Origin: JBBIUS01 sp037440105
Lineage (GTDB): Bacteria > Patescibacteriota > Patescibacteriia > XYB2-FULL-38-15
DNA: 64,000 nucleotides
Assembly: GCA_037440105.1 (NCBI GenBank)
Contig: JBBIUS010000002.1
Coordinates: 1 to 64,000 of the forward strand
Reading direction: 5' to 3'
A program made the translations under genes and the position numbers. The notes under the pieces are model-generated. The model was not told the DNA's origin. It made no database searches and was given only the letters and a program-made list of their open reading frames with translations. This document shows, piece by piece, positions 18,067 through 26,690 of this stretch; within the stretch, counting starts at the first letter, position 1, and the number at the start of each line of letters is the position of its first letter.

Positions 18067-18180
18067 ATGAAAGTAAGAGCTTCGGTTAAAAAAATTTGTT
18101 CTGCATGTAAAACTGTAAAGCGTGGAAAACGCATTTTTATAATTTGCAAAAATCCAAAACATAAACAAAGACAAGGATAA
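18067..18180 (+). CDS. rpmJ: 50S ribosomal protein L36
   Basis: A 37-residue protein beginning [20 protein letters not shown]. The zinc ligands Cys11, Cys14, Cys27 and His32 are present, so this is the zinc-binding (C+) form. It lies between infA and rpsM as in most bacteria. Confidence 0.95.
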   Translation: MKVRASVKKICSACKTVKRGKRIFIICKNPKHKQRQG

Positions 18181-18181
18181 A

Positions 18182-18258
18182 AATAAATTAAAAATTAAAA
18201 ATGAAAAATTAAAGACACAAACTTAAGAACTTAAAAACTTAAGAACTTAAAAACTTAT
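18182..18258. repeat. Tandem AAATTAAAAATG and AACTTAAGAACTTA repeats
   Basis: The spacer before rpsM consists of direct repeats: AAATTAAAAATGAAAAATTA, then three to four copies of a 10-13 bp unit close to AACTTAAGAACTTAAA. The same two units recur at 19157-19195 and 44427-44470. Confidence 0.55.
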
Positions 18259-18260
18259 CT

Positions 18261-18653
18261 ATGGTGGTGAGAATAGCAGGAGTAGTACTCCCGCAAAATA
18301 AAAGAATAGAAATTGCTTTAACTTATCTTTATGGTATTGGCCGGCCCTTGGCGAAGAAAATTTTAGAATTGACAAAAATTAACCCGGATATCAGAACGCA
18401 GAATCTAAAAGAAGAAGAAGTTCATAAATTAAGGGAGATTATTGAAAAAAATTATAAAGTTGAAGGCGACTTAAAAAGAGAAGTTTTGGGAAATATCAAA
18501 AGACTGAAAGAAATTAGCTGTTATCGCGGGATGCGCCACGCAAAAGGTTTGCCAGTTCGGGGGCAGAGGACTAAAACCAATTCAAGAACTGTCAGAGGGA
18601 ATGTAAGGCGGACAATGGGCAGCGGCCGCAAACCGCCAGCGCAAAAAACATAA
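18261..18653 (+). CDS. rpsM: 30S ribosomal protein S13
   Basis: A 130-residue protein of normal length. It has the N-terminal [20 protein letters not shown] and [11 protein letters not shown] helix-two-turn-helix region, the central [20 protein letters not shown] motif and a basic C-terminal tail ending [11 protein letters not shown] that reaches toward the P-site tRNA. It is part of the alpha-operon order S13-S11-S4-alpha-L17. Confidence 0.96.
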   Translation: MVVRIAGVVLPQNKRIEIALTYLYGIGRPLAKKILELTKINPDIRTQNLKEEEVHKLREIIEKNYKVEGDLKREVLGNIKRLKEISCYRGMRHAKGLPVRGQRTKTNSRTVRGNVRRTMGSGRKPPAQKT

Positions 18654-18709
18654 TTTAGAAGCGGATTTACGCGAATCACAACGCGGATTTACGCTAAATT
18701 CTACTATCT

Positions 18710-19156
18710 ATGGCAGAAGAACAAACAAAAATCGGAAAAGATGAAGAAAAAAGGCCAACAGAAAAAAAATTAGTTGCCCCTAAATCAAAAAAGGGAAAAG
18801 TTTTAAAATTTATTCCACGCGGTCGAGCTTATATTCAGGCAACTTATAATAACACGATTGTAACATTAACAGATGAAAGAGGTAATGTAATTGCCTGGTC
18901 AAGCGCGGGTAAAGTTGGATTTAAGGGGCCTAAAAAATCGACTCCTTTTGCGGCAAGCATTATCGCCAAAGACGCAACTGACAAGGCAAAAAATTTTGGA
19001 TTGAAAGAAGTTAATGTATTTGTTAAAGGAGTTGGCTCCGGCCGAGAAGCGGCGGTTCGAGCTCTTCACGCTAATGGTTTAGAAGTTTTGTCTATAAAAG
19101 ATATAACCCCGATTCCGCATAATGGCTGTCGACCTCCAAAACCAAGGAGAGTATAA
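18710..19156 (+). CDS. rpsK: 30S ribosomal protein S11
   Basis: A 148-residue protein whose core from about residue 33 matches S11 ([70 protein letters not shown]). The first 30 residues are a Lys/Glu-rich extension ([20 protein letters not shown]) longer than usual. It lies between S13 and S4. Confidence 0.96.
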   Translation: MAEEQTKIGKDEEKRPTEKKLVAPKSKKGKVLKFIPRGRAYIQATYNNTIVTLTDERGNVIAWSSAGKVGFKGPKKSTPFAASIIAKDATDKAKNFGLKEVNVFVKGVGSGREAAVRALHANGLEVLSIKDITPIPHNGCRPPKPRRV

Positions 19157-19226
19157 ATTAAATTAAAAATTAAAAATGAAAAATTAAAATTATTGAATTT
19201 AAAATACGGCTAGAAATTAATTTAAT

Positions 19227-19856
19227 ATGGCTAAAAATCTAAAATCAAAATGCAAGATTTGTCGGAGAGCAGGAGAAAAACTTTTCTTGCGAGCGGAACG
19301 CTGTTATACGTCCAAATGTGCCCTAGTTAAGAGGAAGTACCCGCCCGGCATGCATGGGGTAAAAATGGCGGCAAGACTAACGAGTTATGGAACGCAGCTT
19401 CGGGAAAAACAAAAAGCTAAGCAGATTTATGGAATTTCCGAAAGACAATTTAGAAATTATTTTAGAAATGCCTCAAAGAAAAAAGGGGATACGAGCGAAT
19501 TTTTGCTTCAATTATTGGAGTCAAGGCTGGATAATGTCATTTACAAATTTGGTTTTGCAAAATCAAGAGGGCAGGCTCGTCAAGTCATCAGCCACGGTCA
19601 CGTTTTAGTAAATAATAAAAAGGTAACTATCCCGTCTTTCCAAGTTAAACCTAAAGATATCGTGGCATTAGGAGAAAAGAGTTTGAAATTACCTTTGTTT
19701 GCTGATTTACCTAAAATTTTAGCGAAGCATGAATTGCCAAACTGGCTTTCGTTTGATATTAAAAAATTTGAGGGAAGAATTTTGAACAAACCAACAAAGG
19801 AAGAATTAAAGGTGCCTTTTGACATTAAGATGATTGTAGAATTTTATTCAAGATAG
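19227..19856 (+). CDS. rpsD: 30S ribosomal protein S4
   Basis: 209 residues, normal length. The N-terminal zinc-binding (C+) form is visible: Cys9, Cys12, Cys26 and Cys31 in SKCKICRRAGEKLFLRAERC then YTSKC. The S4 RNA-binding domain follows (SRLDNVIYKFGFAKSRGQAR, ISHGHVLVNNKKVTIPSFQV). It initiates assembly of the 30S body. Confidence 0.96.
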   Translation: MAKNLKSKCKICRRAGEKLFLRAERCYTSKCALVKRKYPPGMHGVKMAARLTSYGTQLREKQKAKQIYGISERQFRNYFRNASKKKGDTSEFLLQLLESRLDNVIYKFGFAKSRGQARQVISHGHVLVNNKKVTIPSFQVKPKDIVALGEKSLKLPLFADLPKILAKHELPNWLSFDIKKFEGRILNKPTKEELKVPFDIKMIVEFYSR

Positions 19857-19918
19857 CAGGATAACAAAATAACAAAAATTGTTCTTAGTTATTTTGTTCT
19901 TGTGTTCTTGTAACTTAA
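19857..19918. repeat. Short palindrome of AATAACAAAAT/ATTTTGTTCTT units
   Basis: AGGATAACAAAATAACAAAA is inverted against TAGTTATTTTGTTCTTGTG. It occupies the rpsD-rpoA spacer. Confidence 0.5.
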
Positions 19919-19919
19919 T

Positions 19920-20735
19920 ATGGAACAAATTATTTTACCTTCAAAGATCGAAGTTCAAAAGACTGAAATTCCTAATAAGGAAGTCATTACTATTGAACCA
20001 TGTTATTATGGCTATGGCACAACCTTGGGTAATGCTCTAAGGCGCGTTCTTCTTTCTTCGCTTCCTGGGGCAGCCGTCACAGCAGTAAAAATAAAAGGAG
20101 TTTCACATGAATTTTCCGTTGTTCCTCATGTTAGAGAGGATGTGATAGAAATTATTTTGAATTTAAAAAAATTAAGATTAAGGGTTTTTACTGATGAAGA
20201 AGTAAGACTTTTTTTGAAAGCAAAAGGCGAACGGGAGGTTAAGGCGGATGACATCGAAAAAAACGCAGATGTCCAAATAGTTAATCCCGAATTACACATT
20301 GCTGACCTCACAAGTAAAGAAGCTGATTTAGAGATGGAAATATTTGTTAGCCGGGGGAGGGGATACGTGCCGACAGAAGCCAAAGAAGAAAAAAAATTGG
20401 AAATGGGAGTTATTGGAGTCGACTCAATTTTTACGCCGGTTAGAAATGTTGGTATAAAAGTAGAGCCGGTTCGCGTTGGGCGCATTACTAATTATGATAA
20501 ATTAATTTTAGATATTGAAACCGATGGCACTATCACTCCTTCTGAGGCATTAGTTCAATCTGTGCAAATTTTGATTGATCATTTTAGTTTGATAAAAGAC
20601 CATTTATTAGGAAAGCCAGAAAAAAGAGAAGAAGAAGTACGAGAAATCGAGAAAGCAAAAGAAGAAATTTCAAAAGAAGAAGTCCCAGGAGAAAAACCAA
20701 AAAAGAAAAGGGGAAGACCGCCGAAGAAGAAATAA
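19920..20735 (+). CDS. rpoA: RNA polymerase alpha subunit lacking the C-terminal domain
   Basis: 271 residues against about 315-330 normally. The N-terminal dimerisation and assembly domains are complete (YGTTLGNALRRVLLSSLPGA near 33-52, GVSHEFSVVPHVREDVIEII, VEPVRVGRITNYDKLILDIE, TPSEALVQSVQILIDHFSL near 200-222). After about residue 230 there is no alpha-CTD helix-hairpin-helix. Instead there is a Glu/Lys-rich linker and a basic tail KKKRGRPPKKK (261-271) containing the RGRP core of AT-hook motifs. DNA contact through UP elements would therefore differ or be absent. The stop is followed by normal rplQ, so this is not a frameshift visible in the next 40 bp. Confidence 0.95.
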   Translation: MEQIILPSKIEVQKTEIPNKEVITIEPCYYGYGTTLGNALRRVLLSSLPGAAVTAVKIKGVSHEFSVVPHVREDVIEIILNLKKLRLRVFTDEEVRLFLKAKGEREVKADDIEKNADVQIVNPELHIADLTSKEADLEMEIFVSRGRGYVPTEAKEEKKLEMGVIGVDSIFTPVRNVGIKVEPVRVGRITNYDKLILDIETDGTITPSEALVQSVQILIDHFSLIKDHLLGKPEKREEEVREIEKAKEEISKEEVPGEKPKKKRGRPPKKK

Positions 20736-20776
20736 GAAGCATGAATTAGAATTAAGAAAAACTATTAATTATAATT

Positions 20777-21127
20777 ATGCGGCATAGAAAGAAAGGTAAA
20801 ATTTTAGACAGAAAAGTTGGCCCGAGAAAAGCGCTAATTAAAAATTTAGCGACTAGTTTGATTATTTATGAAAAGATTAAAACTACAGAGGCTAAGGCAA
20901 AAGTATTGCGCTCATTTGTTGAAAGATTAATTACAAAAGGGAAAGTAAATAATCTCCAAAGTCGAAGAGAAATTTTAAGGCGCCTTTTTTCAGAAAATGC
21001 GGTTCGAAAAATTTTAGATGAGTTAGGGCCGAGGTATAAAGATAGAGCCGGAGGGTATACAAGAATTATTAAAATTGGAAAGAGAAAGGGCGATGGAGGA
21101 GAGATAGCCCAGGTTGAGTTAGTATAA
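20777..21127 (+). CDS. rplQ: 50S ribosomal protein L17
   Basis: A 116-residue protein starting MRHRKKGKILDRKVGPRKAL, with TSLIIYEKIKTTEAKAKVLR and a C-terminal GGYTRIIKIGKRKGDGGEIA and QVELV. Length and order (after rpoA) are canonical. Confidence 0.96.
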   Translation: MRHRKKGKILDRKVGPRKALIKNLATSLIIYEKIKTTEAKAKVLRSFVERLITKGKVNNLQSRREILRRLFSENAVRKILDELGPRYKDRAGGYTRIIKIGKRKGDGGEIAQVELV

Positions 21128-21183
21128 AGCACTATAAAATTACGGAAAACAAGAGGAAAGGTGTATAAATTAAAAAGAAAAAT

Positions 21184-21567
21184 ATGGCTTTAAAAATTGA
21201 AAGGAAAACACATACAGTTGACGCTCGAGGTAAAATTTTAGGCCGGTTAGCTTCAGAAATCGCCATACTTCTTCGTGGCAAACATAAACCGAGTTTTCGG
21301 CCAAATCTCGATATGGGAGATTTTGTGGATGTAATAAATGTCTCGGGATTAAAATTCACTGGAAATAAATTATCTCAAAAAGAATATTTTCATTATACCG
21401 GTTATCCTGGCGGAGAAAAATATGAAAAATTAGAAAGCCTTTTTAAGAAGAATCCGGCGATAGTTTTGTTTCGTACAGTTAAAAACATGTTACCTAGAAA
21501 TAAATTAAGAGCCAAAATGATAAAAAGATTAACAGTCAACGGGGAAAAACTTTCTTGGCGTCTGTAG
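21184..21567 (+). CDS. rplM: 50S ribosomal protein L13
   Basis: 127 residues. Family motifs DARGKILGRLASEIAILLRG, DVINVSGLKFTGNKLSQKEY, YHYTGYPGG-like FHYTGYPGGEKYEKL and MLPRNKLRAKMIKRL are present. It is slightly shorter at the C terminus than E. coli L13 (142). It forms the usual L13-S9 pair with the next gene. Confidence 0.95.
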   Translation: MALKIERKTHTVDARGKILGRLASEIAILLRGKHKPSFRPNLDMGDFVDVINVSGLKFTGNKLSQKEYFHYTGYPGGEKYEKLESLFKKNPAIVLFRTVKNMLPRNKLRAKMIKRLTVNGEKLSWRL

Positions 21568-21647
21568 CATGTAAAAATGCGTTTCTAGATTATTGTTAAA
21601 TTCCTCGCGTGTTTCGACAATGCGAACGCGCCTATACAAATTAATTT

Positions 21648-22208
21648 ATGGTAAAAAAGGGAACTAAAAAAACAAAAGTAAAAGCAAAAACAGCTGCAAA
21701 AAAAGCTGAGGTTATCGTTTTTAAAGAAAAACCAAAACCTAAAATTGGAGAAGAAAAAGTTAAGAAAGTAAAATCAATCAGCGGGGAGGAATTGGTAGAA
21801 AAAGTAGCGGCAAAAAAAAGAACATATCTTTTTGCGGTTGGGAGAAGAAAAAGCGGGATCGCTCAAGTGAAAATTTATAAAAATGGCAAGGGTGTAATCA
21901 CTGTGAACGGAAAAGATTATAGACAGTATTTCCCGTTTTTTGAATTTCAAGAAATAATTAATGCTCCTTTAAGATCAGTTGGCCAAAGCGATAAACTTGA
22001 TGTTGAAGTAAAGATAAACGGCGGCGGGAAGCGAGGTCAAGCAGAAGCTATAAGATTGGGAATTAGTCGAGCTTTGATTAAATTAAACCAAAATTTTAAA
22101 AAGAATCTGCGTCGGGCTGGGTTTTTAACTAGAGATGCAAGAGTTAAAGAAAGAAAGAAATATGGTCTAAAACGCGCCAGGCGCGCCCCGCAGTGGCAAA
22201 AGCGTTAA
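21648..22208 (+). CDS. rpsI: 30S ribosomal protein S9 with basic N-terminal extension
   Basis: 186 residues against about 130. The S9 core starts near residue 58 (YLFAVGRRKSGIAQVKIYKN, GKDYRQYFPFFEFQEIINAP, GGGKRGQAEAIRLGISRAL) and ends in the conserved RKKYGLKRARRAPQWQKR tail that contacts P-site tRNA (last residue Arg). The first 57 residues are a Lys/Ala-rich extension. The last 18 bases of the gene are duplicated 130 bp downstream, flanking a hairpin-rich block. Confidence 0.95.
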   Translation: MVKKGTKKTKVKAKTAAKKAEVIVFKEKPKPKIGEEKVKKVKSISGEELVEKVAAKKRTYLFAVGRRKSGIAQVKIYKNGKGVITVNGKDYRQYFPFFEFQEIINAPLRSVGQSDKLDVEVKINGGGKRGQAEAIRLGISRALIKLNQNFKKNLRRAGFLTRDARVKERKKYGLKRARRAPQWQKR

Positions 22209-22340
22209 GCTTTTGCCGCGAGGACAGGGAATGGTCGGAAACCATAAGGTTTCCGATTTGCGGAAACATTAAAACCGCAGGGTTTTAAGGAGTCCCAACC
22301 GAAGCGTTGGGACGACCCGTAAGTGGCAAAAGCGATAAGC
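22192..22340. repeat. Hairpin block flanked by a duplication of the rpsI 3' end
   Basis: AGTGGCAAAAGCGTTAAGC (22192-22210, containing the rpsI stop) is repeated as AGTGGCAAAAGCGATAAGC at 22322-22340. Between them are successive hairpins: TCGGAAACC/GGTTTCCGA (loop ATAA), AAAACC/GGTTTT and TCCCAAC/GTTGGGA. The block is GC-richer than its surroundings. It looks like an inserted element that regenerated the gene end. Confidence 0.6.
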
Positions 22341-22351
22341 CTTAGTTTATT

Positions 22352-22440
22352 AAATCAACCACGGATTTTATTGCACGGATAACATGGGTATTTGATTTAT
22401 TTGTGTAAATCCTAGTGTAGCAAAAATCCGTGGTTGATTT
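22352..22440. repeat. Long inverted repeat in the spacer before the flippase
   Basis: AAATCAACCACGGATTTT (22352-22369) is the exact reverse complement of AAAATCCGTGGTTGATTT (22423-22440), separated by 53 bp. No T-run follows, so it is not a standard terminator. Confidence 0.65.
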
Positions 22441-22472
22441 GTATTCAAAATTAAGTTAAAATTAGGTAATGT

Positions 22473-23954
22473 ATGGAAACTTTGGCGCCACAAAAAATTG
22501 TTAGGAACACAATTTATTTAACTTTAGCCACAGTCGGACAAAAAGTTCTGGCTTTTTTATATTTTATTTTAATTGCAAGATTAGCTGGCGTTTCTGATAC
22601 GGGCAGATATTTCTTTGTGGTTTCTTTCACAACTATTTTTTCTATCTTTATTGATCTTGGCTTGTCTTCAGTTTTGATTCGCGAATCAGCAAAAAGCAGG
22701 GAAGTGGCCGGGAAATATTTAGCCAATATTTTAGGAGCGAAAACAGTTCTCGGATTTTTAACCTATTTGGCTGTAATTGTAACAATCAATGTTCTTGGCT
22801 ATCCACCGGCTGTAAAAATCATGGTTTACCTCTCTGGCCTTGTTATGATTTTTGATTCTTTCCACATGACTTTTTATGCTATTTTCAGGGGTTTCCAGAA
22901 TTTAAAATACGAATCATTCGGAGTGGTTTTTGGACAATTAATGACTATTATTTTTGGCAGTTTTAGTTTATTCTTTGGAGCGCCTTTGTATTTTTTAATT
23001 TTAGCCCTTCTTTGCGGCAGCGTTTTTAATTTTCTTTTTTCATTTATTTTGATTTTTAAAAAAACCAATATTCGGCTGCACTTGTCTTTTGATAAAACTG
23101 TACTTTTTGCTTTATTTAAAATCGCTTATCCTTTCGCCTTGGCTGGAATTTTTGTCAAGGTTTATTCTTATCTTGATGCAGTTTTGCTTTCTAAAATGGT
23201 TGGAGATGCGGCAGTTGGTTTTTGGAGCGTGGCTTACAAAATAACCTATGCTTTTCAATTTATTCCTATGGCTTTTTCGGCAGCCATGTTTCCGGCCATG
23301 AGCGCTTATTTTGTTTCTGATAAAATTCTTCTGCGTAAAACTTTTGAGCGGGCGATTTTTTATTTGGCAATTTTAGCGGTTCCTATTGCTTTTGGCATTT
23401 TTTCTCTAGCCGAACCAATTATTTTAAAACTCTATGGTTCATCTTATGCTGCTTCAGTTGCGCCGCTACAAGTTGCTATTTTTGCCTTGATTTTCATTTT
23501 TCTGAATTTTCCAGTCGGCTCGCTTTTGAACGCCTGCGACCGTCAAATGATAAATACTGCCGTTATGGGCGTGGCTATGGTAATAAATGTTTTATTAAAT
23601 GTTATCCTAATTCCATTTTATAGTTTTATAGGTGCGGCGGTGGCAGCTTTAGTTTCGCACGTCTTACTTTTTGTTTTGGGTTTAATTTTTGCCAATCAAG
23701 TGGTGACTTTTAGTAAAAAATTTCTTTTTGGTTCGTTGGGTAAAATTATTTTATCGGCTGGGCTAATGAGTGCAGTAATAATTTATTTGAGGCCGTACAT
23801 CTCTTGGATTATTTTAATTCCGCTTGGCGCTTTGGTTTATTTTAGCGTTTTGTTTTTAATTCGCGGAGTTGAAAAAAGGGATGTAATAAATATTTTGAAA
23901 GTTTTGAAGAAAGAAGAAGCAGTCCAGATGATCGATGGCAAAGAAAGAGTGTAA
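22473..23954 (+). CDS. Polysaccharide flippase (MOP superfamily, Wzx-like)
   Basis: 493 residues with about 14 predicted membrane helices over its whole length, as in MATE/MOP-superfamily lipid-linked oligosaccharide flippases. The N-terminal region VGQKVLAFLYFILIARLAGV and the following RYFFVVSFTTIFSIFIDLGL with IRESAKSREVAGKYL match the polysaccharide biosynthesis family. It probably flips lipid-linked glycans made with the glycosyltransferase encoded four bases downstream. No signal peptide is needed for this topology. Confidence 0.88.
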   Translation: METLAPQKIVRNTIYLTLATVGQKVLAFLYFILIARLAGVSDTGRYFFVVSFTTIFSIFIDLGLSSVLIRESAKSREVAGKYLANILGAKTVLGFLTYLAVIVTINVLGYPPAVKIMVYLSGLVMIFDSFHMTFYAIFRGFQNLKYESFGVVFGQLMTIIFGSFSLFFGAPLYFLILALLCGSVFNFLFSFILIFKKTNIRLHLSFDKTVLFALFKIAYPFALAGIFVKVYSYLDAVLLSKMVGDAAVGFWSVAYKITYAFQFIPMAFSAAMFPAMSAYFVSDKILLRKTFERAIFYLAILAVPIAFGIFSLAEPIILKLYGSSYAASVAPLQVAIFALIFIFLNFPVGSLLNACDRQMINTAVMGVAMVINVLLNVILIPFYSFIGAAVAALVSHVLLFVLGLIFANQVVTFSKKFLFGSLGKIILSAGLMSAVIIYLRPYISWIILIPLGALVYFSVLFLIRGVEKRDVINILKVLKKEEAVQMIDGKERV

Positions 23955-23958
23955 AGTT

Positions 23959-25086
23959 ATGAAAAAAGTTTTAATTGCAACAATTGAATTTTTACCGCAG
24001 AAAGGCGGAATTGCAAATTATTTAGCAGGGTGGGCTGGAGCGCTGCCAGCTGACAAGGTAGCGGTTTTGACTTTAAAACATAGCAATGCGTCAGATTTTG
24101 ATAGTCATAGTGCATACAAAATTTATCGCAAAAATTTGATTATTAGATTGCCGTTGTTTTGGCCGAAGTGGCTTCCGTTGGTTTGGCGTCTTTGGCGCGT
24201 GGCTCGTCGCGAAAAAGTCGATGCTATTTTAGTTGGTCAGGTTTTGCCGGTGGGCACAGTCGCGTTTTTGGTGAAAAAAATTTCAGGCATTCCGTATTTT
24301 GTTTCCTGTCACGGCATGGATATTTTGATGCCGCAAAAATCATCGCGCAAGAAAAAATTATTGAATAAAATTTTGGAACAGGCTGGCGGAATAATTGCTA
24401 ACAGTCAGTTTACAAAAAATGAACTGATAAAATTAGGCGTGCCAGAAAATAAAATTACTGTTGTTTATCCGAGTCTCGGTACTAATTGTGAATCAACCAT
24501 TCCAATCGATGAAATAAAAAGAAAATATCATTTGGGGGATAAGAAAATTTTGCTTACTGTTGGTAGATTAGTGAAACGTAAGGGGCATGATAAAGTGATT
24601 GAAGCATTGTCAAAAATTTTGGAGCATGTGCCAGAAGTGGTTTATGTTATTGTTGGTGATGGCCCTGAACGAGAAAAGCTACAAGCCACAAGCTACAAGT
24701 TACAAGTTCAGGATAATATTTTATTTACTGGAGAAATATCTGAAGAGGAAAAAATGGCATTTTACCAACTGTGTGATATTTTCGTCATGGTTCCGCGGCA
24801 GATTGGGCCAGATGTCGAAGGTTTTGGTACAGTTTTTCTTGAAGCAAACCAATACGGCAAACCGACTGTCGCTGGAAGAAGCGGGGGAGTGGCTGAAGCA
24901 GTGATTGACGGTGTGACTGGAATAGTTGTCAATCCGATTGACACACAGCAGATCGCTCGGGCAGTGATTAAATTATTAACTGATCAAGACTTGGCTAAAA
25001 AATTAGGTGAGCAAGGCAGAAAACGCGTAAGAGAAGAATTTCAGTGGCAGACTCAAGTAGAGAAATTAAAAAGATTACTAAAATAA
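23959..25086 (+). CDS. GT4-family glycosyltransferase
   Basis: About 375 residues of GT-B fold. Donor-side motifs are visible in the C-terminal half (VGRLVKRKGHDKVIEAL, GDGPEREKL, then the E-x7-E-type FGTVFLEANQYGKPTVAGRSGGVAEAV). ATG 23959 is preferred over the in-frame ATG 23935, because the latter overlaps the flippase gene and family members begin at KVLIAT. An insert around residues 240-251 (KLQATSYKLQVQ) is encoded by tandem CTACAAG-type units at 24677-24711. It acts with the flippase in surface glycan assembly. A terminator follows immediately. Confidence 0.9.
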   Translation: MKKVLIATIEFLPQKGGIANYLAGWAGALPADKVAVLTLKHSNASDFDSHSAYKIYRKNLIIRLPLFWPKWLPLVWRLWRVARREKVDAILVGQVLPVGTVAFLVKKISGIPYFVSCHGMDILMPQKSSRKKKLLNKILEQAGGIIANSQFTKNELIKLGVPENKITVVYPSLGTNCESTIPIDEIKRKYHLGDKKILLTVGRLVKRKGHDKVIEALSKILEHVPEVVYVIVGDGPEREKLQATSYKLQVQDNILFTGEISEEEKMAFYQLCDIFVMVPRQIGPDVEGFGTVFLEANQYGKPTVAGRSGGVAEAVIDGVTGIVVNPIDTQQIARAVIKLLTDQDLAKKLGEQGRKRVREEFQWQTQVEKLKRLLK

Positions 25087-25114
25087 AAATCACGCATAAA
25101 ACGCGTGATTTTTT
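25086..25114 (+). terminator. Rho-independent terminator after the glycosyltransferase
   Basis: ATCACGC (25089-25095) pairs with GCGTGAT (25103-25109), followed by six T residues. Confidence 0.85.
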
Positions 25115-25118
25115 AATG

Positions 25119-25160
25119 CCCCGCACACCTTAACCGTAGAGCAAGTGTGGGGTAATTTTT
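25119..25160. terminator. Second hairpin between convergent genes
   Basis: CCCC-G-CACAC (25119-25128) pairs with GTGTGGGG (25145-25152) with a one-base bulge, followed by TAATTTTTTG. It lies between the plus-strand glycosyltransferase and the minus-strand VIT gene. Confidence 0.6.
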
Positions 25161-25166
25161 TGATGT

Positions 25167-25640
25167 TTAACGAAGCGTTGCTACCCAATCCCCAATATAA
25201 TGAGTTATTACAATAACTACAACGGCTATAGTTAAATGCTCAGCAATCACTTTATATGGTTTTATATTTTGTTCTTTGGCCATAAAATAACTAAGCAGAA
25301 TCAATAAGAATAGCCCCCACATAACGCAAACAACAATCGCAGCAAAAAGTTCTAGAAATAGGACAGGGACAATAAATGTCAAAGCAAAAATAAATTTGGA
25401 TAAAAAAGTAGCAATTGTTGATTCCCAAATTTCTTTTGTTGAGTGTTTAGCTTCAAATTCTTCAGAAATGTGAATTCCTAAAGCATCTGACATGGCATCG
25501 GCTATGGCTATAACAAAAATGCCGCTGGCGACAATAATAGAGGAATGAGTCCCAGAATGCAAACCAACGATTAGACCCAAAGTTGTGATTATTCCGGATG
25601 TTAAACCAAAACCAAACCCTTTTCTTATTGAAAGTTTCAT
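25167..25640 (-). CDS. VIT1/CCC1-family membrane protein
   Basis: 157 residues with four to five membrane helices. The N-terminal part matches the VIT (vacuolar iron transporter/CCC1) family: GFGFGLTSGIITTLGLIVGL, then AIADAMSDALGIHISEEFEA, where Asp and Glu residues in helices normally bind divalent cations. At 157 residues it is a compact version (many members have 200 or more). It probably transports Fe2+ or Mn2+. It is transcribed towards the preceding operon, with hairpins between the ends. Confidence 0.78.
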   Translation of the reverse strand: MKLSIRKGFGFGLTSGIITTLGLIVGLHSGTHSSIIVASGIFVIAIADAMSDALGIHISEEFEAKHSTKEIWESTIATFLSKFIFALTFIVPVLFLELFAAIVVCVMWGLFLLILLSYFMAKEQNIKPYKVIAEHLTIAVVVIVITHYIGDWVATLR

Positions 25641-25789
25641 AGATTACTGTATTTAATTTTTGTTAAATCATTAGTAAGAATAATCAGTTTCATTATTCCA
25701 ATTTTATCAATATAGTTTATTCGCGGAATAGGGGATTAAATAAAATATTTTTTTATTTAATACATGAGCAAAGGATATACTCGCTTGTT

Positions 25790-26647
25790 TTATAGAGTTT
25801 TTATATGAATGCCAAACAATTCCCAGTTTCCTTGTTCGAAAATATAACTTAATTCAAAGGAAAGATTTATTTCTGTCGTTGTTGAAACGTCAAGGGCCTT
25901 GCCACGCAAAACCAAAAGGCCGTCTTCATCAAAAAACGGCGCTTCGGTCAATTCAATTGAGGCTGATGGCATTCTTTCTAAATTGACTTCATTAGTAATA
26001 AAAGATTCAAAAGCCGAATAAATTTCCTCTGAATTAGTCTGTTTTTGCCAGGCTGATGATATAGATTCGTAAAAAGTTGTAAAATCTTTTTCTTTTACTG
26101 CTTCGGCGAAAATAATTAATGTTTCTCTTGCTATTTTTTTGGCCTCGGTTTCAACAGGAAGATATTGTTCAATTTCTTCCTCTTTTGCTTCTTCCTCTTT
26201 TAGTTCTTCAGTTTCTTCTTCTCTCGGTTCTTGGAAAGTCTCTTTTAAGCCGGCTTTAGGAATAGTAATTGAAAATATTTTCCACGTGCCATTTTCTTTT
26301 ATTAATTCGATTTTTAAAGGAATTGTTCTACCGTCTTTTAGGATAACAGTGCCTTCGAGCAAGCCGCGCCCGCCCTCAATACTGCGCGATGACCAAGAAG
26401 CGCTTGAAAAGTTAGAAAGATCGGTTTCTCCCAAAAATTCATTAAATGCGTCTTGATCCATCGCTGTCTGAAATCCTTTAGCAGTTGCTTTATAGGCTTC
26501 CAAAGTTTTACCTTGAGCAATTAATGAGAAAAAGGAATCAGCTGTTCGGGGGAGATTGCTTGTTAAATAAAAAGCCAAACCAATGATAAGAGCAATAACA
26601 GCAATAATGACCCCAAGAATAATTAGAATTTTTTTTGCAGTGGACAT
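25790..26647 (-). CDS. Membrane-anchored protein with two NTF2-like-type repeats
   Basis: 285 residues: an N-terminal membrane helix (about 7-29, ILIILGVIIAVIALIIGLAFYL), then two domains of about 100 residues joined by a Glu-rich linker (about 145-165). Each domain begins with a helix and the pattern ADSFFSLIAQGKTLEAYKAT or AEAVKEKDFTTFYESIS and ends in strands with GTWKIFSITI or GNWELFGIHI. This resembles DUF4864/DUF3887-type NTF2-like domains found on extracytoplasmic proteins. Function is unknown. It is the gene nearest to the palindromic recombination sites at 26.69 kb. Confidence 0.6.
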   Translation of the reverse strand: MSTAKKILIILGVIIAVIALIIGLAFYLTSNLPRTADSFFSLIAQGKTLEAYKATAKGFQTAMDQDAFNEFLGETDLSNFSSASWSSRSIEGGRGLLEGTVILKDGRTIPLKIELIKENGTWKIFSITIPKAGLKETFQEPREEETEELKEEEAKEEEIEQYLPVETEAKKIARETLIIFAEAVKEKDFTTFYESISSAWQKQTNSEEIYSAFESFITNEVNLERMPSASIELTEAPFFDEDGLLVLRGKALDVSTTTEINLSFELSYIFEQGNWELFGIHIKTL

Positions 26648-26690
26648 AAAGATTAATTAGTTTAGTTAATATTAATATATTATTATATTA

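Noticed and set aside
18182..18258. Possible CRISPR array from repeated 10-13 bp units
   Set aside because: Units are short, degenerate and without unique spacers, and no cas gene is present.
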